Part shown: piece by piece, positions 8,878 to 18,065 of the stretch
Layout: each line of letters begins with the position of its first letter
How positions within the stretch are numbered: position 1 is the first letter of the stretch
Assembly: GCF_048593165.1 (NCBI RefSeq)
Contig: NZ_CP184271.1
DNA length: 64,000 nt
Reading direction: 5' to 3' (one strand)
From: Pectobacterium sp013449375
Lineage (GTDB): Bacteria > Pseudomonadota > Gammaproteobacteria > Enterobacterales > Enterobacteriaceae
Made by a program: the position numbers and the translations under genes
Notes under the pieces: model-generated
Databases searched by the model: none
Seen by the model: only the letters and a program-made list of their open reading frames with translations
What the model was told of the DNA's origin: nothing

Positions 8878-9741
8878 TTAAACCGCGGAGGCTCCCCCGA
8901 CGATTTCGGTGAGTTCCTGGGTAATGCTGGCCTGACGAGCTTTGTTGTATACCAACTGCAGCTCTTTGATCAGGCTACCGCCGTTATCGGTTGCGGCTTT
9001 CATCGCAACCATTCGCGCGGCCTGCTCACTGGCCAGATTTTCTACGACGCCCTGATAAACCTGAGATTCTACATAACGGCGCAGCAGGGTATCCAGCAGC
9101 GACTTAGGATCGGGTTCATACAGGTAATCCCAGGATTTCTTCTTCAACTCACCGTCATCCGAAGGCGGTAGCGGTAACACTTGAACAACAAGCGGTTCCT
9201 GAGACATGGTATTGATAAACTTGTTGCTGACGATATACAGCTTGTCCAGACGACCTTCGTCATAGGCTTGCAGCATAACTTTAACCGGGCCGATCAGTTC
9301 TGATACGGAAGGGTTATCCCCCATACCGGTAACCTGAGCAACAATGTTTCCGCCTACCGACCCGAAGAAAGAAACCGCTTTGGAACCAATCAGCGCTAAA
9401 TCAGTTTCAACGCCTTTGTCGCTCCAGGATTTCATATCAGCCAACAGTTTCTTGAACAGGTTAATGTTCAAGCCACCGCACAGGCCACGGTCAGTAGACA
9501 CCACCAAATACCCAACGCGCTTAACGTCGCGTTCTTCCAGGTACGGGTGTTTATATTCCAGATTTCCTAACGCAAGGTGACCAATCACATTGCGTATGGT
9601 TTCCGCATAAGGACGGCTGGCCGCCATACGATCCTGCGATTTACGCATTTTGGAAGCGGCGACCATTTCCATTGCTTTGGTGATCTTCTGCGTATTTTGG
9701 ACGCTTGCGATCTTACTACGTATCTCTTTTGCGCCGGCCAT
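8878..9741 (-). CDS. atpG: ATP synthase F1 subunit gamma
   Basis: Rotor shaft of F1. The 287 residues begin MAGAKEIRSKIASVQNTQKI, an N-terminal helix that with the C-terminal helix (NKARQASITQELTEIVGGA) forms the antiparallel coiled coil inside the alpha3beta3 ring. The conserved DRGLCGGLN segment marks the central Rossmann-like domain. Length equals that of E. coli. It lies between atpA (52 bp) and atpD (47 bp). Confidence 0.97.
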   Translation of the reverse strand: MAGAKEIRSKIASVQNTQKITKAMEMVAASKMRKSQDRMAASRPYAETIRNVIGHLALGNLEYKHPYLEERDVKRVGYLVVSTDRGLCGGLNINLFKKLLADMKSWSDKGVETDLALIGSKAVSFFGSVGGNIVAQVTGMGDNPSVSELIGPVKVMLQAYDEGRLDKLYIVSNKFINTMSQEPLVVQVLPLPPSDDGELKKKSWDYLYEPDPKSLLDTLLRRYVESQVYQGVVENLASEQAARMVAMKAATDNGGSLIKELQLVYNKARQASITQELTEIVGGASAV

Positions 9742-9793
9742 CTTTGCTTCTCCTCAAAGCCTTGCGGCCTGCTTTATAGCAGGCCACCGGGCG

Positions 9794-11335
9794 TTACCAG
9801 GACTGGGTTGCCTTAAAAGTATCGAGGATGCCTTTAAATTTGCCCTCGATCTCATCGTTATAAGCGCCAGTCTGGTCGATTTGTTGCAGAAGTTCGCCAT
9901 GCTCACGATCGGCGTAAGCCAGCAGTGCCGCTTCAAAGCTACCGACTTTCGACAGCTCAACATCTTCCAGATAACCACGTTCCGCCGCAAACAGAACCAG
10001 AGACTGCTGTGCGACAGACATCGGCGCATACTGTTTCTGCTTCAACAGCTCGGTCACTTTCTGACCGTGGCTCAACTGCTTACGGGTTGCATCATCAAGA
10101 TCGGAAGCGAACTGAGAGAATGCCGCCAGTTCACGGTACTGTGCCAGAGCGGTACGAATACCACCGGACAGTTTCTTCATGATCTTGGTCTGTGCTGCAC
10201 CACCCACACGGGATACGGAGATCCCTGGGTTAACCGCAGGACGGATACCGGCGTTAAACAGGTTGGATTCCAAGAAGATCTGACCATCGGTAATAGAAAT
10301 TACGTTGGTCGGAACGAACGCAGAAACGTCACCTGCTTGCGTTTCGATGATCGGCAGAGCGGTCAACGAACCGGTTTTCCCCTTCACTTCACCCTTGGTG
10401 AATGCTTCAACGTAATCGGCGTTAACGCGCGATGCACGCTCCAGCAAGCGGGAGTGGAGATAGAAAACGTCACCAGGATAAGCTTCACGACCTGGCGGAC
10501 GACGGAGCAGCAGAGAAATCTGACGATAAGCAACGGCCTGTTTAGACAGGTCATCATAAATAATCAGCGCATCTTCACCACGGTCGCGGAAATACTCACC
10601 CATTGCACAACCAGCGTATGGTGCCAGATATTGCAGAGCAGCAGACTCAGACGCGGTAGCAACGACAACAATGGTGTTTTCCAGTGCGCCATGCTCTTCC
10701 AGTTTACGTACCACGTTAGAAATCGTGGAGGCTTTCTGGCCGATAGCGACGTACACACATTTGATGCCGGAATCACGCTGGTTGATGATGGCATCGATAG
10801 CCAGCGCGGTTTTACCCGTCTGACGGTCACCGATAATCAGCTCACGCTGACCACGACCGATTGGAATCATGGCGTCAACGGACTTATAGCCCGTTTGTAC
10901 CGGCTCATCAACGGATTGACGTTCGATAACGCCAGGCGCAATTGCTTCAACCGCAGAGAAACCGTCGTGATCCAGTGCGCCTTTACCGTCAATCGGTGCG
11001 CCCAGCGTGTTGACCACACGGCCCAGCAGGCCACGGCCAACGGGAACTTCAAGAATACGGCCGGTGCATTTTACTTTCATGCCTTCAGCCAGATCCGCAT
11101 ACGGACCCATAACTACCGCACCAACGGAGTCGCGCTCCAGGTTCAGTGCGATCGCATAACGGTTACCCGGCAGAGAGATCATCTCTCCCTGCATCACGTC
11201 TGCCAGACCGTGGACGCGGATGATTCCGTCACTGACGGAAACAATAGTACCTTCATTGTGAGCTTCGCTCACCACATTGAACTGAGCAATGCGCTGCTTG
11301 ATCAGTTCGCTGATTTCGGTGGAATTCAGTTGCAT
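9794..11335 (-). CDS. atpA: ATP synthase F1 subunit alpha
   Basis: Regulatory nucleotide-binding subunit of F1. The 513 residues carry the P-loop GDRQTGKT at 169-176 and the PGISVSRVGGAAQ segment that supplies the arginine finger to the beta catalytic site. The N-terminal residues (MQLNSTEISELIKQRI) match the region that contacts the delta subunit. It starts 12 bp after atpH, typical of the tightly packed operon. A long open frame on the opposite strand is a shadow of this gene. Confidence 0.98.
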   Translation of the reverse strand: MQLNSTEISELIKQRIAQFNVVSEAHNEGTIVSVSDGIIRVHGLADVMQGEMISLPGNRYAIALNLERDSVGAVVMGPYADLAEGMKVKCTGRILEVPVGRGLLGRVVNTLGAPIDGKGALDHDGFSAVEAIAPGVIERQSVDEPVQTGYKSVDAMIPIGRGQRELIIGDRQTGKTALAIDAIINQRDSGIKCVYVAIGQKASTISNVVRKLEEHGALENTIVVVATASESAALQYLAPYAGCAMGEYFRDRGEDALIIYDDLSKQAVAYRQISLLLRRPPGREAYPGDVFYLHSRLLERASRVNADYVEAFTKGEVKGKTGSLTALPIIETQAGDVSAFVPTNVISITDGQIFLESNLFNAGIRPAVNPGISVSRVGGAAQTKIMKKLSGGIRTALAQYRELAAFSQFASDLDDATRKQLSHGQKVTELLKQKQYAPMSVAQQSLVLFAAERGYLEDVELSKVGSFEAALLAYADREHGELLQQIDQTGAYNDEIEGKFKGILDTFKATQSW

Positions 11336-11347
11336 GCTCCAGTCCCC

Positions 11348-11881
11348 TTAAGACTGCAAGACGTCTGCCAGACGTTCCAGACGACCGCGAATGCTGCCAT
11401 CTATCACCATATCGCCCGCGCGGATAACCACGCCGGCCATGACAGACTTATCAATTTTGCAATTCAGCTTCACTTTGCGTGACAGACGTTTTTCCATAGC
11501 GGCAGCGATCTTCGACAGCTGCTGCTCACTCAACGTGTTGGCAGAAATCACATCGACGTCAACCGTCGATTCCAGTGCTGCCCGCAGTTGAATAAATTGT
11601 TCCAGCACTTCAGGAAGTACCGGTAAACGTCCGTTTTCGGCCATCACCCTAATCAGGTTCTGACCGGCTTCATCAAGTTGATCACCACAAACGGCAATAA
11701 ACGTTTTCGCCAGCTCAATCGGTGCAACCGCACCGGAAAGCAGCTCGGCAATCTGCTCATTGCGCGCTACTTCGGCCGAAAACGCCAGCATGTTCTGCCA
11801 GCGATCCAAGGCCTGATTCTCAACCGCAAAGTCAAAAGCTGCTTTGGCGTAGGGGCGAGCTACCGTGACAAATTCAGACAT
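11348..11881 (-). CDS. atpH: ATP synthase F1 subunit delta
   Basis: Peripheral-stalk subunit that caps the F1 head and binds the b dimer. The 177 residues start MSEFVTVARPYAKAAFDFA, the conserved N-terminal helical bundle. The C-terminal part (KIDKSVMAGVVIRAGDMVIDGSIRGRL cut into the usual GG(I/V)..GD..iDgS..grL pattern) is diagnostic of the OSCP/delta family. It sits 14 bp after atpF and 12 bp before atpA. Confidence 0.96.
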   Translation of the reverse strand: MSEFVTVARPYAKAAFDFAVENQALDRWQNMLAFSAEVARNEQIAELLSGAVAPIELAKTFIAVCGDQLDEAGQNLIRVMAENGRLPVLPEVLEQFIQLRAALESTVDVDVISANTLSEQQLSKIAAAMEKRLSRKVKLNCKIDKSVMAGVVIRAGDMVIDGSIRGRLERLADVLQS

Positions 11882-11895
11882 CAGCCCCTCCCTCC

Positions 11896-12366
11896 TTACA
11901 GTTCAGCGACCAGTTTATCAACGATGTCGCTGTTAGCAGCTTCATCCACGGAACGTTCAATAATTTTCTCGGCACCGGCAATCGCCAATACGGCAACTTG
12001 CTTACGCAGCTCTTCACGAGCGCGTTTACGTTCGGCTTCAATTTCAGCCTGCGCCTGCGCCACAATCTTGTTACGTTCAGCTTCCGCTTCAGCTTTCGCC
12101 TCATCCAGGATCTGAGCTCGGCGTTTGTTCGCCTGCTCGATGATAACCTGAGCATCCGCTTTGGCTTTCTTCAGTTGATCTGTCGCATTGGCCTGAGCCA
12201 AGTTCAAATCTTTTTTGGCACGTTCAGCAGAAGCCAGACCGTCAGCAATTTCTTTCTGACGTTTCTCGATGGCTGCCATCATAGGCGGCCATACATACTT
12301 CATGCAGAACCAGACAAACAGGACGAACGCAATGGCCTGGCCGAGGATTGTTGCATTAATATTCAC
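11896..12366 (-). CDS. atpF: ATP synthase Fo subunit b
   Basis: Dimeric stator stalk. The 156 residues begin with one membrane helix (about residues 5-27, AIAFVLFVWFCMKYVWPPM) followed by a long charged alpha-helical coiled coil rich in Ala, Lys, Glu and Gln, which reaches F1 and binds delta. Length equals the E. coli protein. It is 63 bp downstream of atpE. Confidence 0.97.
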   Translation of the reverse strand: MNINATILGQAIAFVLFVWFCMKYVWPPMMAAIEKRQKEIADGLASAERAKKDLNLAQANATDQLKKAKADAQVIIEQANKRRAQILDEAKAEAEAERNKIVAQAQAEIEAERKRAREELRKQVAVLAIAGAEKIIERSVDEAANSDIVDKLVAEL

Positions 12367-12429
12367 AGCACAATGCCTCTTTCAAAGTTAAATAAGTTGA
12401 TGTTTTAACCTCAGCAGAAAACATTCTGC

Positions 12430-12669
12430 TTAGGCCACCGCAAACATCACATACAGCCCCAGACCAACAGCGATCATCGGGATGGCGTCAACCAGACCCA
12501 TGACGATAAAGAACTGTGTACGCAGTAAAGGAATCAGGTCAGGCTGACGAGCAGCACCTTCCAAGAATTTACCACCCAGAATGCCGATACCGATCGCAGC
12601 ACCGATTGCCGCCAAACCCATCATTAACGCGGCAGCCATGTACAGCAGATCCACACTCAGGTTTTCCAT
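12430..12669 (-). CDS. atpE: ATP synthase Fo subunit c
   Basis: Proteolipid that forms the proton-driven rotor ring in the inner membrane. The 79-residue hairpin has two membrane helices joined by the polar RQPDLIP loop that contacts gamma and epsilon. Asp61, the proton-carrying residue, is present in the second helix (MGLVD61AIP). It differs from E. coli at only a few N-terminal positions. High-level translation is usual for this gene; GGAGACTG lies just upstream of the ATG. Confidence 0.98.
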   Translation of the reverse strand: MENLSVDLLYMAAALMMGLAAIGAAIGIGILGGKFLEGAARQPDLIPLLRTQFFIVMGLVDAIPMIAVGLGLYVMFAVA

Positions 12670-12718
12670 GACAGTCTCCAGTTTGTTTCAGTTAAAAACG
12701 TTATTTGTTGAAAGAAAA

Positions 12719-13519
12719 TCAATGCTCTTCAGATGCCATCGAGAGATAAACAACCGTCAGAACCATGAAAATAAAAGCCTGAAGCGTAATAATCAAAATG
12801 TGGAAAATAGCCCAAGGCACATTTAACAGCCATTGTGACCACCACGGCAACAGACCGGCAATCAGGATGAAGATCAACTCACCCGCATACATATTGCCAA
12901 ACAGTCGCAAGCCTAAGGAAATAGGTTTGGACAGCAGGCTGACACCTTCAAGAATTAGGTTAATAGGAATAAATACTGGATGGTTGAACGGCTGCATGGT
13001 CAGTTCTTTAACAAAACCACCTAAACCCTTCATTTTGATGCTGTAGAACAGAACCAGGATAAACACCCCAAGCGCCATCGATAACGTAATGTTCACGTCA
13101 GCTGTCGGCACGGCACGCAGATACGCATGCGCCGGATCGTATCCCAGCAGACTATAGATACCCGCCCAGGCTTGCGGCAACAGATCGATAGGCAGCAGGT
13201 CCATCAGGTTCATCAGGAAAACCCAGACGAAAATGGTCAGCGCCAGAGGAGCGATCAGTTTGCTTTTGCCATGGAACATATCGCGCACGGTACCATCAAC
13301 GAAACCGATAACCAGTTCGACGGCCGTTTGCAGCTTACCTGGCACACCGCTGGTTGCACGCTTAGCGACACGGTGAAAGATAACCAGAAAGAGGATCCCA
13401 AGAGCGATGGAGAAAAACATCGAATCGACGTTGATCGACCAAAAACCCGTCCCTACCTGCAAATGGTGCAAGTGGTGACTGATATACTCTTGCGGAGTAG
13501 AGATTTCTCCAGCAGCCAT
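12719..13519 (-). CDS. atpB: ATP synthase Fo subunit a
   Basis: Stator channel subunit that passes protons to and from the c ring. The 266 residues contain five to six membrane segments. The essential arginine (Arg210 in E. coli) is in the LGLRLFGNMYAGE motif of the fourth helix. The protein ends MASEEH, the usual C-terminus. It is 22 bp after atpI and 49 bp before atpE. Confidence 0.97.
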   Translation of the reverse strand: MAAGEISTPQEYISHHLHHLQVGTGFWSINVDSMFFSIALGILFLVIFHRVAKRATSGVPGKLQTAVELVIGFVDGTVRDMFHGKSKLIAPLALTIFVWVFLMNLMDLLPIDLLPQAWAGIYSLLGYDPAHAYLRAVPTADVNITLSMALGVFILVLFYSIKMKGLGGFVKELTMQPFNHPVFIPINLILEGVSLLSKPISLGLRLFGNMYAGELIFILIAGLLPWWSQWLLNVPWAIFHILIITLQAFIFMVLTVVYLSMASEEH

Positions 13520-13541
13520 GATGTCCCTTACCCTTTTGTTG

Positions 13542-13925
13542 TTAACTACGGTAACGATTAATTACGGCCGGTGCCACGATCTGCATAATCAGCACCGATA
13601 AATAAGTCAGGCCAAGCGGAAAAAATGCCGCTTTAAACACGCCTAACGCCACCACTAACAGTGCAATGGTGATAAATACCTTGAGCGCCTCGCCAATCGC
13701 GAATGACCAAGCCACACGCCCATCAGCGGGCTTGTGCGACTGATGACGCAAGGCAAACAGCACAAACAAAACATTCGGCAACCAGGCTGCCAATCCCCCA
13801 CCTAATGCAGAAGCGGCAGCATTGACGCTATTGAGGCTGAAAACAGCACTCAACAAAGCAAAAGTCACTAACTGTAGCAACAGCAACCTGAAGGCTACTT
13901 TTCCGCTGTAAAGGGATACAGGCAT
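13542..13925 (-). CDS. atpI: ATP synthase accessory protein I
   Basis: Small membrane protein that assists c-ring assembly and possibly magnesium uptake; not needed for activity in E. coli. The 127 residues have four hydrophobic segments and the conserved block GGLAAWLPNVLFVLFALRHQ, and end APAVINRYRS like the E. coli protein. First gene of the atp operon. Divergence from E. coli is greater than for the other subunits, as usual for AtpI. Confidence 0.93.
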   Translation of the reverse strand: MPVSLYSGKVAFRLLLLQLVTFALLSAVFSLNSVNAAASALGGGLAAWLPNVLFVLFALRHQSHKPADGRVAWSFAIGEALKVFITIALLVVALGVFKAAFFPLGLTYLSVLIMQIVAPAVINRYRS

Positions 13926-14018
13926 GACGTTTGCTCTCTCCGTACCTTTTCAGAGGTATACCGAATGACGTATAAAACTGCCTTTACACCATTGAGTCAA
14001 GCAGCAAAAAACGAGCAA

Positions 14019-14046
14019 ATTATACGGGTCATACCTGCGAATTCAA
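14019..14046 (-). promoter_or_regulatory. Probable atp operon promoter
   Basis: On the minus strand TTGAAT (14041-14046) and a perfect TATAAT (14019-14024) are separated by 16 bp and lie about 95 bp upstream of the atpI start. A second weaker pair (TTGACT...TTATAC) lies closer, at about 13970-14000. Promoter function is inferred from the consensus match. Confidence 0.65.
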
Positions 14047-14548
14047 TCGATAAGTAGCGAAAAGGTGAACAATTATTTAAATTTCTTTCTGAAGCCCCGT
14101 TTTTACTAACAATCATCCCTGATCATCTCTGGTGTAATTAATTTCTAAAGGCCTCTAATCTGTGATGTGACTCACATAAAAGGCTTTTCGACTATTTACA
14201 ACAGAACGTGTTTTTTTTTGTTCTCAGCAAAATAAGTCATTTATTTTATTTAATTTCAATAATTTATAAAAATATCAATTCAAAAAACGCAACAAACAAC
14301 GTTTCAACCGCCTATTGACATTATTGATATCGTTTTTTTACTCAATTAACACAAAAATAACTAAATTTTGATGCCGATGATTTATTTTCGTTCGTTATTA
14401 TTCAGTGCGAAAGCAAAAGGACGGCGCTGAAAAAACGAAGATGTAAAATTTCAGTGATCGTGATGCGTTCTGGAACGTTGCCACCGATAAACGAGGTGGT
14501 AACGTTACACGCAATATTTAGTTATAATTTTTTTGATAAAAAACAAAA
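14047..14548. other. AT-rich spacer between atpI and rsmG
   Basis: About 500 bp without a credible gene on either strand, very AT-rich between 14150 and 14400. The only clear structure is a 12-bp hairpin, AACGTTGCCACC (14474-14485) with GGTGGTAACGTT (14495-14506), about 43 bp after the rsmG stop. It has no U-run on the minus strand, so it may mark the processed 3' end of the mnmG-rsmG message. The atp promoter lies at the other end. A similar long spacer occurs at this place in E. coli. Confidence 0.55.
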
Positions 14549-15169
14549 TTAGTTTGGTTTAAGCACGACCAAATGGCGCTCACCTTCCAGTTCGGGAACC
14601 GATAAGCGAACGACCTGATCCAATAGGACACCTTGTGGCAAGGATGACAATTCATCCTCTGGAAGTACGCCTTTTAGCGCATAAAATCGCCCTGTCGATC
14701 TGGCTGGAAGATGGTTGCACCAGCTAATCATGTCATGCAGAGAAGCAAATGCCCGGCTGATCACGCCATCAAAAGGCGGCTCTGCCGGAAATTCTTCAAC
14801 GCGACTTTGCACCGGTGTGATGTTTTCAAGTTGCAGTTCATGCTGAACCTGACGCAGGAAACGTACGCGCTTACCCAGGCTATCCAGCAAGGTAAAGTGC
14901 GAATCAGGACGAACAATCGCTAATGGAATCCCCGGCAACCCTGGTCCCGTTCCGACATCGATAAAACGTTGCCCGTGTAAATGCGGCTCAACCACGATAC
15001 TGTCCATGATATGGCGGACAAGCATTTGCTGCGGATCGCGTACAGACGTCAGGTTGTAAGCTTTGTTCCACTTATTCAGCATATCAATATACTGTATCAG
15101 AAGATTTTTTTGCTTATCTGAAATCACAATACCAGCCGCGTTTAGCAGATTATCGAGTGTGTTGCGCAC
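14549..15169 (-). CDS. rsmG: 16S rRNA (guanine527-N7)-methyltransferase RsmG
   Basis: SAM-dependent methyltransferase that modifies G527 in the 530 loop of 16S rRNA; loss gives low-level streptomycin resistance. The 206 residues carry the SAM-binding motif DVGTGPGLPGIPLAI and the downstream SRAFASL segment typical of the GidB family. Length equals that of E. coli (207). It follows mnmG by 82 bp on the same strand, the conserved gidA-gidB pair beside oriC. Confidence 0.96.
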   Translation of the reverse strand: MRNTLDNLLNAAGIVISDKQKNLLIQYIDMLNKWNKAYNLTSVRDPQQMLVRHIMDSIVVEPHLHGQRFIDVGTGPGLPGIPLAIVRPDSHFTLLDSLGKRVRFLRQVQHELQLENITPVQSRVEEFPAEPPFDGVISRAFASLHDMISWCNHLPARSTGRFYALKGVLPEDELSSLPQGVLLDQVVRLSVPELEGERHLVVLKPN

Positions 15170-15251
15170 AATAAGATCCCGATGAAAAATATGAGGTTAA
15201 TAATAAAAATAGCCGGATAACCGGCTACTTAGGGGATAAGTTTACCTTAAA

Positions 15252-17141
15252 TCAGGCGCTGCGGCGCAGCAGACCCTGTTTTTTAAGCCAGATCAGCAGA
15301 ATGGAAATTGCCGCAGGCGTAATACCGGAAATCCGTGAAGCCTGACCGATAGACGACGGTTTGTGATCGTTCAGTTTTGCGATCACCTCGTTGGACAAGC
15401 CGTTAACCTGTTTGTAATCCAGATCGGCAGGCAGCAACGTATTTTCATTACGCAGCTGTTTCTCAATTTCATCCTGTTGACGAGCAATATACCCTTCGTA
15501 TTTGACCTGAATTTCAACCTGTTCGGCAGCCTGCTCGTCGGTTAATCCCGGAGCAAACAGCGGCAACGCAGTAAGCTGGACGTAATCCACTTCCGGGCGA
15601 CGCAGCAGCTCTTCACCGTTTGCTTCGCGCGACAATGGCGTTTTCAGCAGCGAGTTAACTTGCTCTAACTGCTCAGACTGTGGGTGAACGTGAATATCGC
15701 GCAGGCGTTGACGCTCTTTTTCAATACTCTCAAGTTTCTCGTTGAAACGCGCCCAGCGATGATCGTCAACCATACCCAGCTCGCGACCGATCTCAGTCAA
15801 ACGCAGATCGGCGTTATCTTCGCGCAGCATCAAACGATACTCGGCACGCGACGTAAACATACGGTAGGGTTCTTTGGTTCCCAACGTACAGAGATCGTCA
15901 ACCAGTACGCCAAGATAGGCCTGATCGCGACGAGGTGACCAGCCTTCCTTATCGGCAGCTAATCGAGCCGCATTCAGCCCAGCCAACATGCCCTGGGCAG
16001 CGGCTTCTTCGTATCCTGTTGTGCCGTTGATTTGGCCGGCGAAGAACAGGCCATGAACAAATTTGTTTTCCAGCGTCGGCTTCAGATCGCGGGGATCAAA
16101 GAAATCGTACTCAATGGCGTAACCAGGGCGAACAATACGTGCATTCTCCATCCCTGCCATTGAACGAACAATCTGCCACTGAACGTCAAACGGCAAACTG
16201 GTTGAAATCCCGTTAGGATAAATTTCGTTGCTGGTCAGGCCTTCTGGCTCAAGAAAGATCTGATGAGTGTTTCGATCGGCAAAACGCATGACTTTGTCTT
16301 CGATCGATGGGCAATAACGCGGGCCGATCCCTTCGATGATCCCGGCATACATCGGGCTACGATCCAGATTATTACGGATCACATCATGGGTTTTCTCGTT
16401 GGTATGCGTGATGTAGCACGGCATTTGTGCCGGATGCTGGCTCGCATTCCCTAGGAATGAGAAAACGGGCATTGGGTTGTCGCCGTGCTGTTGAGCCAAC
16501 ACGCTGAAATCGATCGTTCTGGCGTCAATACGCGGCGGAGTGCCGGTTTTCAAGCGGTTAACACGCAGAGGCAGCTCACGCAGGCGACGTGCCAAAGGAA
16601 TAGAAGGTGGATCGCCTGCACGCCCGCCGCTGTAGTTGTCCAGCCCGATGTGAATCTTGCCGTCAAGGAAAGTGCCAACCGTTAATACGACGGCTTTTGC
16701 ACGAAATTTTAGCCCCATTTGGGTTACTGCGCCCACGACTCGATCGTTTTCCACAATCAGATCGTCAACAGCCTGCTGGAAGATCATCAGGTTGGGTTGA
16801 TTCTCCAGCGCGGTGCGAACAGCCTGGCGATAGAGCACGCGATCCGCTTGTGCGCGAGTAGCTCTGACCGCTGGGCCTTTACTGCTGTTTAGTATCCTAA
16901 ACTGTATACCGGCCTGATCGACAGCGCGCGCCATCAACCCTCCCATGGCATCGATCTCTTTAACCAGATGGCCTTTGCCAATACCACCAATCGCTGGGTT
17001 ACAAGACATTTGCCCCAACGTATCAATATTGTGTGTCAGTAAAAGCGTCTGTTGGCCCATTCGGGCAGAAGCCATCGCAGCTTCTGTTCCGGCATGACCG
17101 CCACCAATCACGATGACGTCAAAGGGATCTGGATAAAACAT
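15252..17141 (-). CDS. mnmG: tRNA uridine-5-carboxymethylaminomethyl modification enzyme MnmG
   Basis: With MnmE it installs carboxymethylaminomethyl on the wobble uridine of several tRNAs. The protein starts MFYPDPFDVIVIGGG as in all enterobacteria, so I set the start at 17141; a longer in-frame opening to 17237 would run into the origin and is rejected. The 629 residues match E. coli exactly in length. The FAD-binding motif GGGHAGTEAA is at 13-22; the family signatures GPRYCPSIEDK and the Cys-bearing NPAIGGIGKGHL segment are present. It is transcribed away from oriC; in E. coli this transcription helps initiation. Confidence 0.97.
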   Translation of the reverse strand: MFYPDPFDVIVIGGGHAGTEAAMASARMGQQTLLLTHNIDTLGQMSCNPAIGGIGKGHLVKEIDAMGGLMARAVDQAGIQFRILNSSKGPAVRATRAQADRVLYRQAVRTALENQPNLMIFQQAVDDLIVENDRVVGAVTQMGLKFRAKAVVLTVGTFLDGKIHIGLDNYSGGRAGDPPSIPLARRLRELPLRVNRLKTGTPPRIDARTIDFSVLAQQHGDNPMPVFSFLGNASQHPAQMPCYITHTNEKTHDVIRNNLDRSPMYAGIIEGIGPRYCPSIEDKVMRFADRNTHQIFLEPEGLTSNEIYPNGISTSLPFDVQWQIVRSMAGMENARIVRPGYAIEYDFFDPRDLKPTLENKFVHGLFFAGQINGTTGYEEAAAQGMLAGLNAARLAADKEGWSPRRDQAYLGVLVDDLCTLGTKEPYRMFTSRAEYRLMLREDNADLRLTEIGRELGMVDDHRWARFNEKLESIEKERQRLRDIHVHPQSEQLEQVNSLLKTPLSREANGEELLRRPEVDYVQLTALPLFAPGLTDEQAAEQVEIQVKYEGYIARQQDEIEKQLRNENTLLPADLDYKQVNGLSNEVIAKLNDHKPSSIGQASRISGITPAAISILLIWLKKQGLLRRSA

Positions 17142-17244
17142 GGTACTGCTCCTCGCATTATTGCGAATGATGAGTGGAGAACGATCGTTATTTGCCTTGG
17201 GGTGGAGGATTCTACTCAACTTTGAGCCAACGACCAAGTCCGTT

Positions 17245-17510
17245 GGATCCTCGTTAATTAAAGAAAGATCTTTTTATTTAAAGATCTCTTTATTAGATCT
17301 CTTATTAGGATCGTCTGGTTGTGTGGATAAGTGATTATTCACATTAAAGATCAAGAGAATGGCGTTGATCCTTACCTGTGAATGATCGGTGATCTTGGCC
17401 AGTATAAGCTGGGATCTTAATGTGGGTTTATGCACAGGACAAAAAACGAACTCGGGTTGTTATTGGGATAACTACTGCTTTTACACCTGAATTAAGTATA
17501 GTTATCCACA
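17245..17510. other. Chromosomal replication origin oriC
   Basis: The mnmG-mioC spacer aligns with E. coli oriC along its length. The duplex-unwinding region has three 13-mers starting GATCT: L 17267-17279, M 17283-17295, R 17296-17308 (R identical to E. coli GATCTCTTATTAG). DnaA boxes: R1 TGTGGATAA 17322-17330; R5/M TGTGAATGA 17377-17385; R2 TTATGCACA 17428-17436; R3 TTGGGATAA 17463-17471; R4 TTATCCACA 17502-17510. About ten GATC sites lie in the first 175 bp, the substrate for Dam and SeqA. R2 and R3 each differ by one base from the E. coli boxes. Confidence 0.95.
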
Positions 17511-17526
17511 TTCAACTGCTGATTAT

Positions 17527-17976
17527 TTAATCGATATTGAGTAAATCAACCCACGATCCTAACCATTCTTCAGCCGGATCTTCAGGAACCTGATGCTGGG
17601 TGATGTCGATCTCAAGGATATCACCGATCCGTTTCGCCCCCAGTTGGGTCAGCACACGATCCGCGGTTTGGATCGCGCCACAAAACGTGTCGTACTCGCT
17701 GCTGCCGATCCCTACCGCACCGAAGCTCACCTGAGAAAGATCGGGCTTCTGCTGTTCCAATTGGTCAAACAGCGCTTTCAGGTTGTCAGGAAACTCCCCT
17801 GCACCGTGGGTGGACGTCACCAGCAGCCACACACCGCTTGTAGACAGTGCATCAAGCTCAGGACCGTGCAGAAGTTCAGTGGAAAAATCATCCTTCTCCA
17901 GCAGTTCAGCCAAATGCTCTGCGACGTATTCGGCGCTGCCAAGGGTACTGCCACTGATCAAGGTAATGTCTGCCAT
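17527..17976 (-). CDS. mioC: FMN-binding flavodoxin-like protein MioC
   Basis: Flavodoxin-fold protein reported to support biotin synthase in vitro; its transcription enters oriC. The start at 17976 gives MADITLISGSTLGSAEYVAEHL, matching E. coli; an in-frame extension to 18006 is rejected. The 149 residues show the FMN phosphate loop SGSTLGSAEY and the STHGAGEFPDN and GSSEYDTFCGA loops around the flavin. A DnaA box lies in its promoter region at 18036-18044. Confidence 0.94.
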   Translation of the reverse strand: MADITLISGSTLGSAEYVAEHLAELLEKDDFSTELLHGPELDALSTSGVWLLVTSTHGAGEFPDNLKALFDQLEQQKPDLSQVSFGAVGIGSSEYDTFCGAIQTADRVLTQLGAKRIGDILEIDITQHQVPEDPAEEWLGSWVDLLNID

Positions 17977-18035
17977 AGCGATCCCATCCGATAAAAGACG
18001 GGACATTGTACGCTGTGATCTGGCTGGGATCTACC

Positions 18036-18044
18036 TGTGGATAA
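18036..18044. promoter_or_regulatory. DnaA box in the mioC promoter region
   Basis: TGTGGATAA, a perfect DnaA box, 60 bp upstream of the mioC start, in the same place as the box through which DnaA represses mioC in E. coli. Confidence 0.8.
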
Positions 18045-18065
18045 TATGGGTATAGGAAAAAAGCA

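Noticed and set aside
9650..11482. A 610-codon open frame on the plus strand opposite atpA
   Set aside because: It lies fully antisense to atpA and parts of atpG and atpH, has no ribosome site and a low-complexity, His/Arg/Thr/Gln-rich product typical of the complement of a highly expressed gene.
17142..17237. Longer MnmG beginning inside the spacer
   Set aside because: The 32 extra residues are not in the family and the start would lie in the oriC margin.
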